Numbered from the stretch's first letter, positions 17,894 through 28,721 are shown. The stretch is DNA of 64,000 nt from Luedemannella flava (GCF_039528515.1 NZ_BAAALT010000014.1:33819-97818); one strand, 5' to 3'. Made by a program: numbers and translations. The notes: a model not told the origin generated them from the sequence alone.

Positions 17894-18550
17894 TCAGATC
17901 AACGAGCCTGGATCGCGGTGGGCGAGGAAGTCGGGCGGGCAGGCGGGCAGCTCGCGCGGGCCCAGGCCGCCGGTCAACAGGAGAGCCTGGTAGGTGAGCC
18001 GGGCGGCCTCTTCGAGATTGGCCGCGCGCCGGTGCGCCATCTCCACGGTCTCGCCCAGCACGGCGCAGCCGTGGAAGGGGAGCAGGACGCAGTTCGTGCC
18101 GTCGGCGACGGCCTCAGCCACGGCCTCGCCCACGCCGGGCGTGCCGGGCGCGTGCCACGGCGTGACCGCCACGCGCCGCAGGTAGAACGCGTGGTCCGTC
18201 GTGATGAGCCGGACCGCCACGCCGAGCGCGTCGAGCAGCACGGCCGTCTGCGGGTGCAGGTGCACGACGGCGTTGACGTCGGGGCGGGCACGGTAGACCG
18301 ACAGGTGGAGGCCCACTTCGGAGGATGGGGTGGCACCCTGGGGTGCCACCCCATCCGCAATCCGTACCCGGACGAACGACGTCCGGTCCAGGCGGTCCAA
18401 CCAGGTGCCCGCCGCGGTCACCACACATTCGTGTGCGCCGGGTGACCGGGCGGACAGGTTGCCGCCTGACCCGATGGCGAGCCCCGCGCCGATGACCTCA
18501 CGTCCGAGGTGGACGCACTGGTCGATGGGGTCGCCGCCGGGGTAGGTCAG
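17894..18550 (-). CDS. Class II aldolase/adducin family protein
   Basis: Zinc aldolase or dehydratase related to fuculose-phosphate aldolase and methylthioribulose-phosphate dehydratase, about 218 residues. SGGNLSAR is the substrate phosphate loop. The catalytic acid is in TPSSEVGLH, zinc histidines are in VVHLHPQTA, and a third is in LLPFHGCAVLG. The frame has no ATG or GTG near the expected N-terminus. The best start is CTG at 18550, overlapping the arsR stop by four bases (CTGA) with AAGAAGG seven nt upstream. A GTG at 18643 would require 31 residues read inside arsR. The exact reaction is unknown. Confidence 0.8.
   Translation of the reverse strand: MTYPGGDPIDQCVHLGREVIGAGLAIGSGGNLSARSPGAHECVVTAAGTWLDRLDRTSFVRVRIADGVAPQGATPSSEVGLHLSVYRARPDVNAVVHLHPQTAVLLDALGVAVRLITTDHAFYLRRVAVTPWHAPGTPGVGEAVAEAVADGTNCVLLPFHGCAVLGETVEMAHRRAANLEEAARLTYQALLLTGGLGPRELPACPPDFLAHRDPGSLI
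18323..18356. repeat. Perfect 16-bp inverted repeat inside the aldolase gene
   Basis: Arms 18323-18338 and 18341-18356 are exact reverse complements with a 2-bp centre. It codes for the segment just before the catalytic TPSSE. In RNA it would form a very stable hairpin. Confidence 0.9.
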
Positions 18551-18918
18551 CGGGCCGCCTTCTTCGTCGCCCGCTTGCGGGGCGGCGTGAGCAGGTCGGC
18601 GATCTGCTGGATCGCGGAGGGAACGATCCGGTAGTAGGCCCACACGCCCCGCTTCTCCCGCTCCAGCAAGCCGGATTCGGTGAGGATGCGGAGGTGGTGG
18701 GACACGGTCGGCTGGGACAGACCGATAGGTGCGGTGAGGTCACACACGCACGCCTCGCCATCGGGCGAGGCCTGGATCAGGCTGAGGAGGCGGAGCCTCG
18801 CGGGGTCGGCAAGTGCCTTGAGGACACCCGCCAGACGCTCAGCGTCGATCCGGTCGTAGGGCTCGCCGGCCAGCGGCGAGTTCGAGGGCAATATGAGTTC
18901 GGCCAGCGCAGTACGCAC
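18547..18918 (-). CDS. ArsR/SmtB family metal-type repressor
   Basis: Winged-helix repressor of 123 residues. LKALADPARLRLLSLI is the first helix pair. ACVCDLT near residue 57 is the CxC metal or arsenite site of ArsR-type sensors. LSQPTVSHHLRILTESGLL is the recognition helix, and REKRGVWAYYRI is the wing. The tail is basic (RKRATKKAAR). It is the first gene of an operon with the class II aldolase (CTGA overlap). No arsenite pump or reductase is near, so the inducer and target set are uncertain. Confidence 0.93.
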   Translation of the reverse strand: MRTALAELILPSNSPLAGEPYDRIDAERLAGVLKALADPARLRLLSLIQASPDGEACVCDLTAPIGLSQPTVSHHLRILTESGLLEREKRGVWAYYRIVPSAIQQIADLLTPPRKRATKKAAR

Positions 18919-18998
18919 TACTCCATCCTTCCACCACCGACCATCGATCTGACCCCATATCCGCAGGTGTCAAACCGGCAGTCTTTCCTGCCTGAACG

Positions 18999-19538
18999 TC
19001 AGGCCGTGAGGCCCAAATCGGCCAGCGTGTATGCCGCCCGAAAGTCCAACCCCGCCGACCGAATCGCTGATCCGGCTCCCCGATCGACGATCACCGCCAC
19101 CCCGATCACCTGAGCCCCGGCCTCACGGAGTGCATCGACCGCAGTCATTACACTACCGCCCGTAGTGGTGGTGTCCTCGACGGCGAGCACACGACGGCCC
19201 GCGACGTCCGGTCCTTCGATACGACGCTGAAGGCCGTGCGCCTTGTCGGACTTACGGACGACAAAAGCGTCGAGCTGTCGTCCCCGTGCCGCCGCGGCAT
19301 GCATCATCGCGACCGCGACCGGGTCGGCGCCGAGGGTCAGGCCGCCCACCGCGTCGAAGTCCCAGTCCTCGACGACATCGAGCATGACCTGTCCAACGAG
19401 CGGACCACCCGCATGATGCAACGTCAGTCGCCTGAGGTCCACATACCAGTCGGCTTGTTTGCCCGAGGACAACGTCACACGGCCGTGGACGACAGCAAGA
19501 TCATTGATGAGTTTTCGCAGGTCTTCGCGGTCGTCCAT
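18999..19538 (-). CDS. pyrE: Orotate phosphoribosyltransferase
   Basis: Joins orotate to PRPP to give OMP in pyrimidine synthesis. 179 residues, the normal length of actinobacterial PyrE. The PRPP loop is RRVLAVEDTTTTGGSVM. VTLSSGKQADWYVDLR near the N-terminus and GGLTLGADPVAVAM are also characteristic. No ribosome site precedes the ATG, but a TACGCT -10 box (19546-19551, reverse strand) lies 7 nt upstream, pointing to a leaderless mRNA. Other pyr genes are not in the window. Confidence 0.96.
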   Translation of the reverse strand: MDDREDLRKLINDLAVVHGRVTLSSGKQADWYVDLRRLTLHHAGGPLVGQVMLDVVEDWDFDAVGGLTLGADPVAVAMMHAAAARGRQLDAFVVRKSDKAHGLQRRIEGPDVAGRRVLAVEDTTTTGGSVMTAVDALREAGAQVIGVAVIVDRGAGSAIRSAGLDFRAAYTLADLGLTA

Positions 19539-19597
19539 GGCTGTTAGCGTACGTCAGCCATTTCCACACGATGATGCGACCCGGCATAGGTCGTCCG

Positions 19598-20404
19598 TCA
19601 CACCTGGGGGTCGTTTCGACCGATGCGGCCGCGCACATCGGGTGCCACCCGGTGGATGATCGCCCGCGGTATGTGCTTGAGACCGAACGCGGCAACCTTG
19701 TATTTCCAGGTCGGTACGCTTACATACTTCCCTTTACGCAGGTCAGCCATGCCGTCGGCGACCACGGAGCCGGCGTCGAGCCAGAGCCAGTCGGGGGTGC
19801 CCGACGTGTTGATGCCCGCCCGGTCGTGGAACTCCGTCCGCACGTACCCCGGGCAGAGCGCCATCACCCGTACCCCGAAGGGCCGCACCGACAGGCCCAC
19901 CGATTCACTGAAATTCGTTACCCAGGCCTTGGAGGCGGGGTACGTCGAACCGGGCATGCCGGCGCCGAAGCCGGCCACCGAGGACACGTTCACGACGGCG
20001 CCGGCGCGCCGTTCCACCATGCCAGGCAACGCCGCGAGCGTGAGGGCCATCACCGCGTGCACGTTGAGCGCGAGCAGCCGCTCCTCGCCCTCCGTGGTGG
20101 ACCGCAGGAACGGCGTGTTGAGGCTCATCCCGGCGTTGTTCACGAGCAGGTCGACCGGGGTGTCGCGCAGTCTCTCCTGGACCGTCGCGCGACCGTCCTC
20201 CGTCGTCAGGTCCGCGGGCAGCACGGCCGCGCCGACATCGAACTCGTTGGCGAGCCCGTGCGCGGTCTCCTCCAGCCGCGCCCGGTCACGCGCGACGATC
20301 ACGAGGTCGTAGCCGGCGCGCGCCAGGTGCCTGGCGAACGCGGCGCCGATGCCCGCGGTGGCTCCGGTGACGAGCGCGGTGCGGCTCTGCGACACGAAAT
20401 TCAC
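19598..20404 (-). CDS. Short-chain dehydrogenase/reductase
   Basis: Classical NAD(P)-dependent SDR of about 268 residues. The cofactor motif is TALVTGATAGIGAAFAR, NNAG is in LLVNNAGMSL, and the catalytic Ser...YxxxK is seen as VVNVSSVAGF then STYPASKAWV. The C-terminus (YVSVPTWKYKVAAFG) is longer than in minimal SDRs and resembles lipid-acting reductases. The start is GTG 20404, overlapping the stop of the upstream membrane-protein gene by four bases (GTGA), which suggests translational coupling. Substrate unknown. Confidence 0.92.
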   Translation of the reverse strand: MNFVSQSRTALVTGATAGIGAAFARHLARAGYDLVIVARDRARLEETAHGLANEFDVGAAVLPADLTTEDGRATVQERLRDTPVDLLVNNAGMSLNTPFLRSTTEGEERLLALNVHAVMALTLAALPGMVERRAGAVVNVSSVAGFGAGMPGSTYPASKAWVTNFSESVGLSVRPFGVRVMALCPGYVRTEFHDRAGINTSGTPDWLWLDAGSVVADGMADLRKGKYVSVPTWKYKVAAFGLKHIPRAIIHRVAPDVRGRIGRNDPQV

Positions 20405-21246
20405 CCCATGGGAGTACGTGGATCCTGCGGCGGTTCGGGCCAGCCGCCCGGTTGCGGTGGGCTCGCCGGGGGCCAGCCGGTCTGCGGCGGCGGGTTGACC
20501 GGCGGCCAGGCGCTCGGCGGCGGCTGGTTGCCGGGCGGCCAGCCGCCCGGTGGTTGATCGGTGGGCGGCCAGCCGCCCGGTGGTTGGTTCGCGGGCGGCC
20601 ACCCGCCCGGCGGTGGCGGCGGCGGGCTGCCCACCGGAGGTTGCCACGGCATGGGCGGCTTGCGGAAGTACCTGTTGGCCGCGGGCAGCGCGAGCAGCAC
20701 CGCGACGACGATGTAGCCGAGGATCTGCAGGCACCCCAGGCCGCTCGTCGCGACGAGCCAGTCCGGCGTCGACTCCTCCAACGCGCGGGCGAGCTCGTGC
20801 ACCTGGGACGCGCTGAGGGTGTCCGAGCTGCCGGTGGCCAGGTCGCCGCCGCGCAACCCGACGGCGTTGGACACCGCGCTGAACCCCCCGCAGCACAGGG
20901 ACAGGGCGATCAGCACCCAGGTGACGATCCGGGCGAGATTGCTGCCCTTGATGACGCCGATCGCGAGGAGGCCGACGGCGATCGCCAGGAGGCTCAGCGT
21001 GATGCCGCCGCCGACCAGCAGACCGCGCACCGCGTCGCCGATCTCCCTGACGGTCGCCATCGGCAGCTCGCTGCCCACGGCGTTGCGCTCGAAGTCGCTG
21101 GCGATCGCGTTCGCCCCCGCGATCATCGTGATGCCGTTGGCGAGGCCGAACGCCGCGCCGACCAGCATGATGACCCCGGCCAGGGTGACCGACGCCGGCC
21201 GGCGCGCGGGCGCCGGCACGAGCGGGTACGGCAGTTGGTCGGCCAT
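20401..21246 (-). CDS. Membrane protein with a PPGGWPP-repeat tail
   Basis: 281 residues. Four hydrophobic segments: VTLAGVIMLVGAAFGLANG, ITLSLLAIAVGLLAIGV, IVTWVLIALSLCCGGF and LGYIVVAVLLALPAA. They are followed by RYFRKPPMPW and about 75 residues of Pro/Gly/Trp repeats (PPGGWPP units). It is a paralogue of the neighbouring gene at 21374-22072, which has the same 4-TM layout and the same LALPAANxxFRK junction. It lies upstream of, and overlaps, the SDR gene. Function unknown. The tail may bind proteins or the cell wall. Confidence 0.75.
   Translation of the reverse strand: MADQLPYPLVPAPARRPASVTLAGVIMLVGAAFGLANGITMIAGANAIASDFERNAVGSELPMATVREIGDAVRGLLVGGGITLSLLAIAVGLLAIGVIKGSNLARIVTWVLIALSLCCGGFSAVSNAVGLRGGDLATGSSDTLSASQVHELARALEESTPDWLVATSGLGCLQILGYIVVAVLLALPAANRYFRKPPMPWQPPVGSPPPPPPGGWPPANQPPGGWPPTDQPPGGWPPGNQPPPSAWPPVNPPPQTGWPPASPPQPGGWPEPPQDPRTPMG
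20500..20625 (-). repeat. Tandem repeats coding for PPGGWPP units
   Basis: At least three copies of a roughly 30-bp unit within the tail of the membrane-protein gene, each coding Pro-Pro-Gly-Gly-Trp-Pro-Pro with a variable spacer. Boundaries are approximate. Such repeats can change copy number by slippage. Confidence 0.75.
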
Positions 21247-21373
21247 CTGCGGGAACCTCCGGTCAATTCGGCCAATATTCGAAACTTACCGCTGTCTAGC
21301 GGCGTTTCGACCGATATCGACGGGACTGCCGGATGGAATCCCGGACCGCCGCCGGCGGTCCGGGATCGCGTGA

Positions 21374-22072
21374 TCAGGCCTGCGGCGGAGCGGGCGGCTG
21401 GTTGGGGTCAGCGCCGGGGGTGCCCGGGTAGCCCGGGAGGCCAGGAGCGCCCGGCGTGCCGGGTGCCGGAGGCCACGTCGTCGGGGGCACCCAGACCTCG
21501 GGCTCCTTGCGGAAGAACGGGTTCGCGGCCGGCAGGGCCAGCAGGATGATCACCGCAATGGAGGTGAGCGTCATGATGATCACCAGCACCGTGGTGACCG
21601 GCGTGTACCACGACGGCATGTGCGCTTCGATGATCTTGGTCACCTTGGTCGGGTCCGGCTGACCCGGCGCCGCCTCCATGTTCTGGGTGAGGCTGTCCAT
21701 CGCGCTGCCGGACGCCGCGCCCAGGATGCCACCACAGCCGCAGCAGAGCGCCACGAGGCCGGTCACGACCCAGGTGGTGATGCGGGCAGGCTGCTTGCCC
21801 CTGCCGACGAACATCGCGAGGACCGCGAGCCCCACGGCGAAGAGGATGTAGACCACGGCCGTGCCCCAGGTGGAGGCGATCGCGACCACGTCGCTGGAGC
21901 TCGCGGCGTCAGTGCCCCGGTAGGCCTCCTCGTACGCCGCCTTCATCGAGCCGGAGATGCTGATGCCGGCCACGGCCAGCACGAGCAGGATGCCGGCCGT
22001 GGCGTACAGCAACCCGACCGCGGCGGTCACCACCGTGGGACGGGGCTTCTGTTCCTGCACCGAGTAAGCCAT
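21374..22072 (-). CDS. Paralogous four-helix membrane protein with a proline-rich tail
   Basis: 232 residues from ATG 22072, chosen because GGAAGG lies 5 nt upstream; ATG 22090 is possible. It has four hydrophobic segments (VVTAAVGLLYATAGILLVLAVAG, given here as AAVGLLYATAGILLVLAVAG; YILFAVGLAVLAMFVG; TWVVTGLVALCCGCGG; VLVIIMTLTSIAVIILLALP). The junction PAANPFFRKEPEVW is shared with its neighbour, and a Pro/Gly tail follows. The CCGCGG loop is cysteine-rich. Tandem duplication with divergence is the simplest origin. Function unknown. Confidence 0.75.
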   Translation of the reverse strand: MAYSVQEQKPRPTVVTAAVGLLYATAGILLVLAVAGISISGSMKAAYEEAYRGTDAASSSDVVAIASTWGTAVVYILFAVGLAVLAMFVGRGKQPARITTWVVTGLVALCCGCGGILGAASGSAMDSLTQNMEAAPGQPDPTKVTKIIEAHMPSWYTPVTTVLVIIMTLTSIAVIILLALPAANPFFRKEPEVWVPPTTWPPAPGTPGAPGLPGYPGTPGADPNQPPAPPQA

Positions 22073-22163
22073 CAACATCCTTCCCTGCACTGTGGGGCCC
22101 CACCGTACCGTGGGCGGTCACCCGGTGCGATCCCCTCCCACGTGGACCGCACCGGGGCTAATC

Positions 22164-24758
<2,595 letters not shown>

Positions 24759-24790
24759 GTCTCCCTCAATGGGTTCGTTCGTGGGCCAAA

Positions 24791-24811
24791 GTTGAGCGTA
24801 CTTGACTCAAC
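24791..24811. promoter_or_regulatory. HAIR operator (HspR) upstream of clpB
   Basis: GTTGAGC-N7-ACTCAAC matches the HspR-associated inverted repeat CTTGAGT-N7-ACTCAAG in spacing and in the TTGAG/CTCAA core. It lies between clpB and the rightward dehydrogenase gene and could touch both promoters. Confidence 0.85.
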
Positions 24812-24896
24812 TCTTGGCCGCTACGGCGCATTCCCCTCGGACATCGTCCTCAATCACAGCTTTCCCGGGTGCGTGATTCACGCATACCCTCATTTC

Positions 24897-25658
24897 ATGT
24901 CGGACATCGCCCGGACCTGTCTCATCACGGGGGCCGGTCGCGGCATCGGCCGCGCCATCGCCCTGCGGCTCGCCGCCGAGGGCCACCGCGTCGCGCTGAC
25001 CGCGCGCAACCGCGACGAACTGGACGAGACCGCGAAGCTCTGCGACGGCCCGGCCATCGTCGTTCCCGCCGACCTCACCGCCCAGGGCTCGGTCGACGAC
25101 GTGTACGCCATGGTCGAGGCGGAGTACGGGCCGGTCGAGATCCTGGTCGCCAACGCCGGGGCGGGGAACTCCGCGCCCATCGCGCGCATCACCGACCTCG
25201 ACTGGCAGCGCATGCTCGACCTGAACCTGACGGCGCCGTTCCGGTGCATCCGCCGGGCCGTGCCCGCCATGGTCGACGCCGGGTACGGCCGGATCGTCGT
25301 GGTCGCGTCCGTCGCGTCCAAGCGCGGCGAGCCCTACATCGCGGCGTACACAGCCGCCAAGCACGGCGTGCTCGGCCTCGTCCGGTCGGCGGCGGCCGAG
25401 CTGGCGCGCACCGGCGTGACGGTCAACGCGGTCTGCCCGGCCTACGTCGACACCCCGATGACCACCGACACCGTCGCGATGATCGCGAACCGGACGGGCC
25501 GCACGCCCGAGCAGGCCCGCCGGCTGCTCGCCGACCGTCAGCCGATCGGCCGGCTCATCACGTCGGAGGAGGTCGCGGACGCGGTGTGGTTCTGCGTGGC
25601 CAACCCGGGCGTCACCGGCCAGGGCATCAACGTGGACGGCGGGGCGATCCAGTCCTAA
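24897..25658 (+). CDS. Short-chain dehydrogenase (3-oxoacyl-ACP reductase-like)
   Basis: 253 residues. TCLITGAGRGIGRAIAL is the NAD(P) motif, LVANAGAGNS replaces the usual NNAG, VVVASVASKRG carries the catalytic serine, and YTAAKHGVLGL is the YxxxK site. INVDGGAIQS is the typical C-terminus of FabG-like enzymes. The ATG at 24897 has no ribosome site but follows a TACCCT -10 box (24885-24890), suggesting a leaderless mRNA. The shared upstream region with clpB holds the HAIR site. The 3' end overlaps the convergent gene by four bases. Confidence 0.92.
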   Translation: MSDIARTCLITGAGRGIGRAIALRLAAEGHRVALTARNRDELDETAKLCDGPAIVVPADLTAQGSVDDVYAMVEAEYGPVEILVANAGAGNSAPIARITDLDWQRMLDLNLTAPFRCIRRAVPAMVDAGYGRIVVVASVASKRGEPYIAAYTAAKHGVLGLVRSAAAELARTGVTVNAVCPAYVDTPMTTDTVAMIANRTGRTPEQARRLLADRQPIGRLITSEEVADAVWFCVANPGVTGQGINVDGGAIQS

Positions 25659-26089
25659 GCGCCCAGTTTCCTCGGGTTGCGGACCAGGCCGCCCTCGCAC
25701 CAGTCGTGGTAGTTGAACAGCTCCGGCCGCGCGATCAGCATGCGGGTGTTGTACGCCCACTGGCGGTTGACGTCGTCGCCCCGCGACTCGGCCTGCTCGA
25801 CCAGCTTGCGCAGCCGCCGCTTCGGGTGCGCCCGGAAGTTCGTCCGGACCGTGTCGGCCGCGTAGATGTAGAGGCAGTGCAGCGCGAAGCGCCGGGCCGG
25901 GCAGCGCGGGTCGAGCGCCAGGTCGGCCAGCGTGCCGATCAGCTGGTCGCCGGAGACGAGCAGGTCCCAGTCGGTCGGCATCGCCGAAAGGCTCACCGAG
26001 TCCGGCTGGTACGCCCAGGAACGCAGCTCCGCGGGGGTCGGGTCGACCGGGTTCGCGAAGCCGGTGAAGGCGTTTTCTTGCACGGACAC
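25655..26089 (-). CDS. Conserved hypothetical protein
   Basis: 144 residues, GTG start behind AGGAG. No domain recognised. The sequence is soluble and helical, with a basic FRAHPKRRLRKL stretch in the middle, several Trp/Tyr (WAYQPDSVSLSAMPTDWDLL; HDWCEGGLVRNPRK) and a conserved-looking LVSGDQLIG. It lies just downstream of hspR on the same strand with a gap of about 120 bp, so read-through from the heat-shock operon is possible. Function unknown. Confidence 0.65.
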   Translation of the reverse strand: MSVQENAFTGFANPVDPTPAELRSWAYQPDSVSLSAMPTDWDLLVSGDQLIGTLADLALDPRCPARRFALHCLYIYAADTVRTNFRAHPKRRLRKLVEQAESRGDDVNRQWAYNTRMLIARPELFNYHDWCEGGLVRNPRKLGA

Positions 26090-26207
26090 GAGGGGCTACT
26101 CCTGCCAGGGGCCTGGGGCATATCAAACGTATCCGCCGGCCACCGTCAATGGGAAGTGCGTCGGCAGGACTTCCTCCCCCAGGCATGTCCCGTTGGCCGA
26201 ATCGTGA

Positions 26208-26633
26208 TCAGCCGTCGGCGCCGGCGCGGCGGGGCTTCCAGACGACCAGGGCGGTGGGCGTCTGGCGGGCGGGCACCAGGTCGGTCCGGGGGTACAGGTA
26301 CGCGTTCTGCGCGCGGGCCAGCTCCTCGCGGGCGGTCACCAGCGCCTCCTCCAGCGCCGCGACGCGCTCCTGCAGCTGCAGGTTGAGCTGTTCCAGCTCG
26401 ATGATCCGGCGGATGCCGGCGAGGCTGACGCCCTCCTCCTGGCTCAGCCGCTGGATCTCGCGGAGCAGCACCACGTCGCGCGCGCTGTAGCGCCGGCCGC
26501 CGCCGCTGGCACGCCCCGGCTGGAGCAACCCCAGCCGGTCGTACTGCCGCAGCGTCTGCGGATGCATCCCGGCCATCCGCGCGGCCACCGAGATGATCAG
26601 GATCTTGGCATCGGAGTGCTGCTCGTCGGGCAT
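26208..26633 (-). CDS. hspR: Heat-shock repressor HspR (MerR family)
   Basis: 141 residues. The MerR-type winged helix occupies the N-terminus: ISVAARMAGMHPQTLRQYDR, then GGRRYSARDVVLLREIQRL and EEGVSLAGIRRIIELE, followed by a coiled coil. It represses dnaK and clpB by binding HAIR repeats, with DnaK acting as co-repressor in Streptomyces and mycobacteria. The ATG overlaps the dnaJ stop by one base. It is the last gene of the dnaK-grpE-dnaJ-hspR operon, so it is autoregulated. HAIR sites are visible before dnaK and clpB. Confidence 0.96.
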   Translation of the reverse strand: MPDEQHSDAKILIISVAARMAGMHPQTLRQYDRLGLLQPGRASGGGRRYSARDVVLLREIQRLSQEEGVSLAGIRRIIELEQLNLQLQERVAALEEALVTAREELARAQNAYLYPRTDLVPARQTPTALVVWKPRRAGADG

Positions 26634-27862
26634 CAGACGTCACCTCTCCCGTGCCCGGGGCGGAACGCGAGCCGGTGCACGGCGTCGTCGATGGCGCCGC
26701 GGGGCGCCTTGGGGCTGTAGAGCGCGAAGTCCTCCAGCGCCTTGCGGGCCTCCGGGGACAGCGACGCGGGCACCGTCACCTCGATGGTGACCAGCAGGTC
26801 GCCGGCACCGCCGTCGCGGTGCGGCACGCCGCGCCCGCGCACCCGCAGGACGCGACCGTTGGGCGTGCCCGGCGGGACCCGCAGCGTCACCGCGCCGTCC
26901 AGCGTCGGGACGCGCAGGTCGGCGCCCAGCACCGCCTCGGGGTAGGTCACCGGCACGGTCAGGGTCAGGTCGTCGCCCTGGCGGCTGAACAGCGAGTCGG
27001 GCCGGACCTTCACCAGCAGGTGCAGGTCGCCGGCAGGGCCGCCGCGCTCGCCCGGCTCGCCCCGGCCGGCCAGCCGGATCTTCTGGCCGTCGGACACGCC
27101 CGGCGGGATGCGCACGTTGAGGGTGCGGGTCTTGGTCACGCCGCCGGTGCCGTGGCACTCGGGGCACTTCTCGTCAACGACGTTGCCGACGCCCTGACAT
27201 TCCCGGCACGGCTCGGAGAAGCTGAACGCGCCCTGGTTCGAGGTGATCAGGCCGACGCCCTCGCAGACGGGGCAGCGGCGCGGCTGGGTGCCCGGCTTCG
27301 CGCCGTTGCCGTGGCAGACGTCGCAGACGCCGGGCGAGCGCACGGTGACGGGCAGCGTGGCGCCGTGGACGGCGTCGCCGAAGTCGAGCGCGACCTCCAC
27401 CTCGACGTCCGCGCCCTTGGACGGGCCGCTGCGCCGGCCGGCGCGCGGACCGCCGCCGAAGATCGTGCCGAACAGGTCCGTGAAGCCCGCGCCGCCGAAG
27501 CGCCGGTCGCCGCCGGGCTCGCCGTGGCCGGGGCCGCTGGCGGCGCCGCCGAACAGGTCATTGAGGTCGAACGTGCCGCCGGGGCCGCCACCGCCCGCGC
27601 GGGCGTTGCGGCGGAACGAACCCGAGCCGAACAGGGCGCGCATCTCGTCGTACTCGCGGCGCTTGTTGTTGTCGGAGAGCACGTCGTACGCCTCGGAGAC
27701 GGACTTGAACCGCTCCTCGGCGTCACGGTTACCGGGGTTGTGGTCGGGGTGGTTCTCCCGCGCCAGCTTCCGGTACGCCTTTTTGATCTCGTCGGCGGTG
27801 GCCGTCTTGGACACGCCCAGGACCGCGTAGAAGTCCTTCTCCAACCAGTCCTTGGAACTCAC
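26633..27862 (-). CDS. dnaJ: Molecular chaperone DnaJ
   Basis: Hsp40 co-chaperone of DnaK, 409 residues. J-domain at residues 10-75 with the HPD motif at 38-40, a Gly/Phe-rich linker (GGGGPGGTFDLNDLFGG), then the zinc domain with four CxxCxGxG repeats (CDVCHGNG, CPVCEGVG, CRECQGVG, CPECHGTG) and the C-terminal substrate-binding beta domains. It follows grpE by about 60 bp and is coupled to hspR. Confidence 0.97.
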   Translation of the reverse strand: MSSKDWLEKDFYAVLGVSKTATADEIKKAYRKLARENHPDHNPGNRDAEERFKSVSEAYDVLSDNNKRREYDEMRALFGSGSFRRNARAGGGGPGGTFDLNDLFGGAASGPGHGEPGGDRRFGGAGFTDLFGTIFGGGPRAGRRSGPSKGADVEVEVALDFGDAVHGATLPVTVRSPGVCDVCHGNGAKPGTQPRRCPVCEGVGLITSNQGAFSFSEPCRECQGVGNVVDEKCPECHGTGGVTKTRTLNVRIPPGVSDGQKIRLAGRGEPGERGGPAGDLHLLVKVRPDSLFSRQGDDLTLTVPVTYPEAVLGADLRVPTLDGAVTLRVPPGTPNGRVLRVRGRGVPHRDGGAGDLLVTIEVTVPASLSPEARKALEDFALYSPKAPRGAIDDAVHRLAFRPGHGRGDV

Positions 27863-27911
27863 GCCCCACCTCCTCCGCCAAACGTTGACCTATGACACGC
27901 GTCCGCGCACC

Positions 27912-27912
27912 N
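27912..27912. other. Single ambiguous base
   Basis: One N in the short spacer between dnaJ and grpE, outside both coding regions. Confidence 0.95.
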
Positions 27913-27920
27913 CACCATCA

Positions 27921-28721
27921 TCATTCAGGGTCGGCCACGGCCACCAGGGCGGGGCGCAACAGGCGCTCACCCAGGGTGTATCCGCGGCGCATGACGTCGA
28001 CGCAGGTCGGCTCCGTCACCTCGGACGAGGTGCGGTGCGCGACCGCCTCGTGCCGCGTCGGGTCGAACGGGTCGCCCTTCTCGCCGAACGCGACGAGCCC
28101 GAACTTGCTCACGGCCGCGGCGAGCTGCTCGCCCATGGTCCCGAAGGGACCGACGAGGTCGCCGTGGTCGCGGGCCCGGTCCAGATCGTCGAGGATGGGC
28201 AGCAGCGCGCTGAGCACGGCGCCCTGGGCCTGCTCCGTGACGAGCGCGCGGTCGCGCTCGACGCGGCGGCGGTAGTTGGCGTACTCCGCGGAGACCCGCT
28301 GCAGGTCGCCGACGCGCTCCTCGAGCTCGGACCGCAGGCTCTCCAGCTCGGCCGCGAAGCCCGCGGGCACCGCCTCGACCGGCTCCCTCGCCGCGGGTCC
28401 GGTCGGGGCGGGCTCGGCCTCCGCCTCGGGCTCCTCCTCGGCGAGGAGCAGCTCGCCGGTGACCGGCTCGGCGTCCTCGTCGACCGTCTCCGGCTCCGCC
28501 TGCGCCTCGACGACATCGTCGGCCTGCGGCTCCGGCTCGGGCTGGCCCTTGCTGTGATCGGGAACCGATGCCACGCCGACGGCCACCTCCGGGTCCTTGC
28601 CCTGATCCTGCCCATCCTGCGCGTTCATCGCACCTCCCACCCGGGCTCGACCAAACGGATTGATCTTGCGCTTATCTTTGATCACGACCTTCTCCCCAGG
28701 ACGGTTGGGCTGCTGGCTCAC
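27921..28721 (-). CDS. grpE: Nucleotide exchange factor GrpE
   Basis: Releases ADP from DnaK. 266 residues from GTG 28721 (VSQQPNRPGEKVVIKDKRKI, the actinobacterial type of N-terminus). A long acidic low-complexity region (about residues 60-110) precedes the conserved part: LQRVSAEYANYRRRVERDR (coiled coil), LLPILDDLDRARDHGDL, FGEKGDPFDPTRHEAV and the terminal beta domain with RRGYTLGERLLRPALVAVA. ATG 28739 or 28757 are alternative starts. Second gene of the dnaK operon. Confidence 0.95.
   Translation of the reverse strand: MSQQPNRPGEKVVIKDKRKINPFGRARVGGAMNAQDGQDQGKDPEVAVGVASVPDHSKGQPEPEPQADDVVEAQAEPETVDEDAEPVTGELLLAEEEPEAEAEPAPTGPAAREPVEAVPAGFAAELESLRSELEERVGDLQRVSAEYANYRRRVERDRALVTEQAQGAVLSALLPILDDLDRARDHGDLVGPFGTMGEQLAAAVSKFGLVAFGEKGDPFDPTRHEAVAHRTSSEVTEPTCVDVMRRGYTLGERLLRPALVAVADPE

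Noticed and set aside
27906..27921. CAC/CAT run resembling a histidine-tag sequence next to an N
   Set aside because: It lies in the dnaJ-grpE spacer just after the grpE stop, is short, and is flanked by native sequence on both sides. It is coincidence, not vector.
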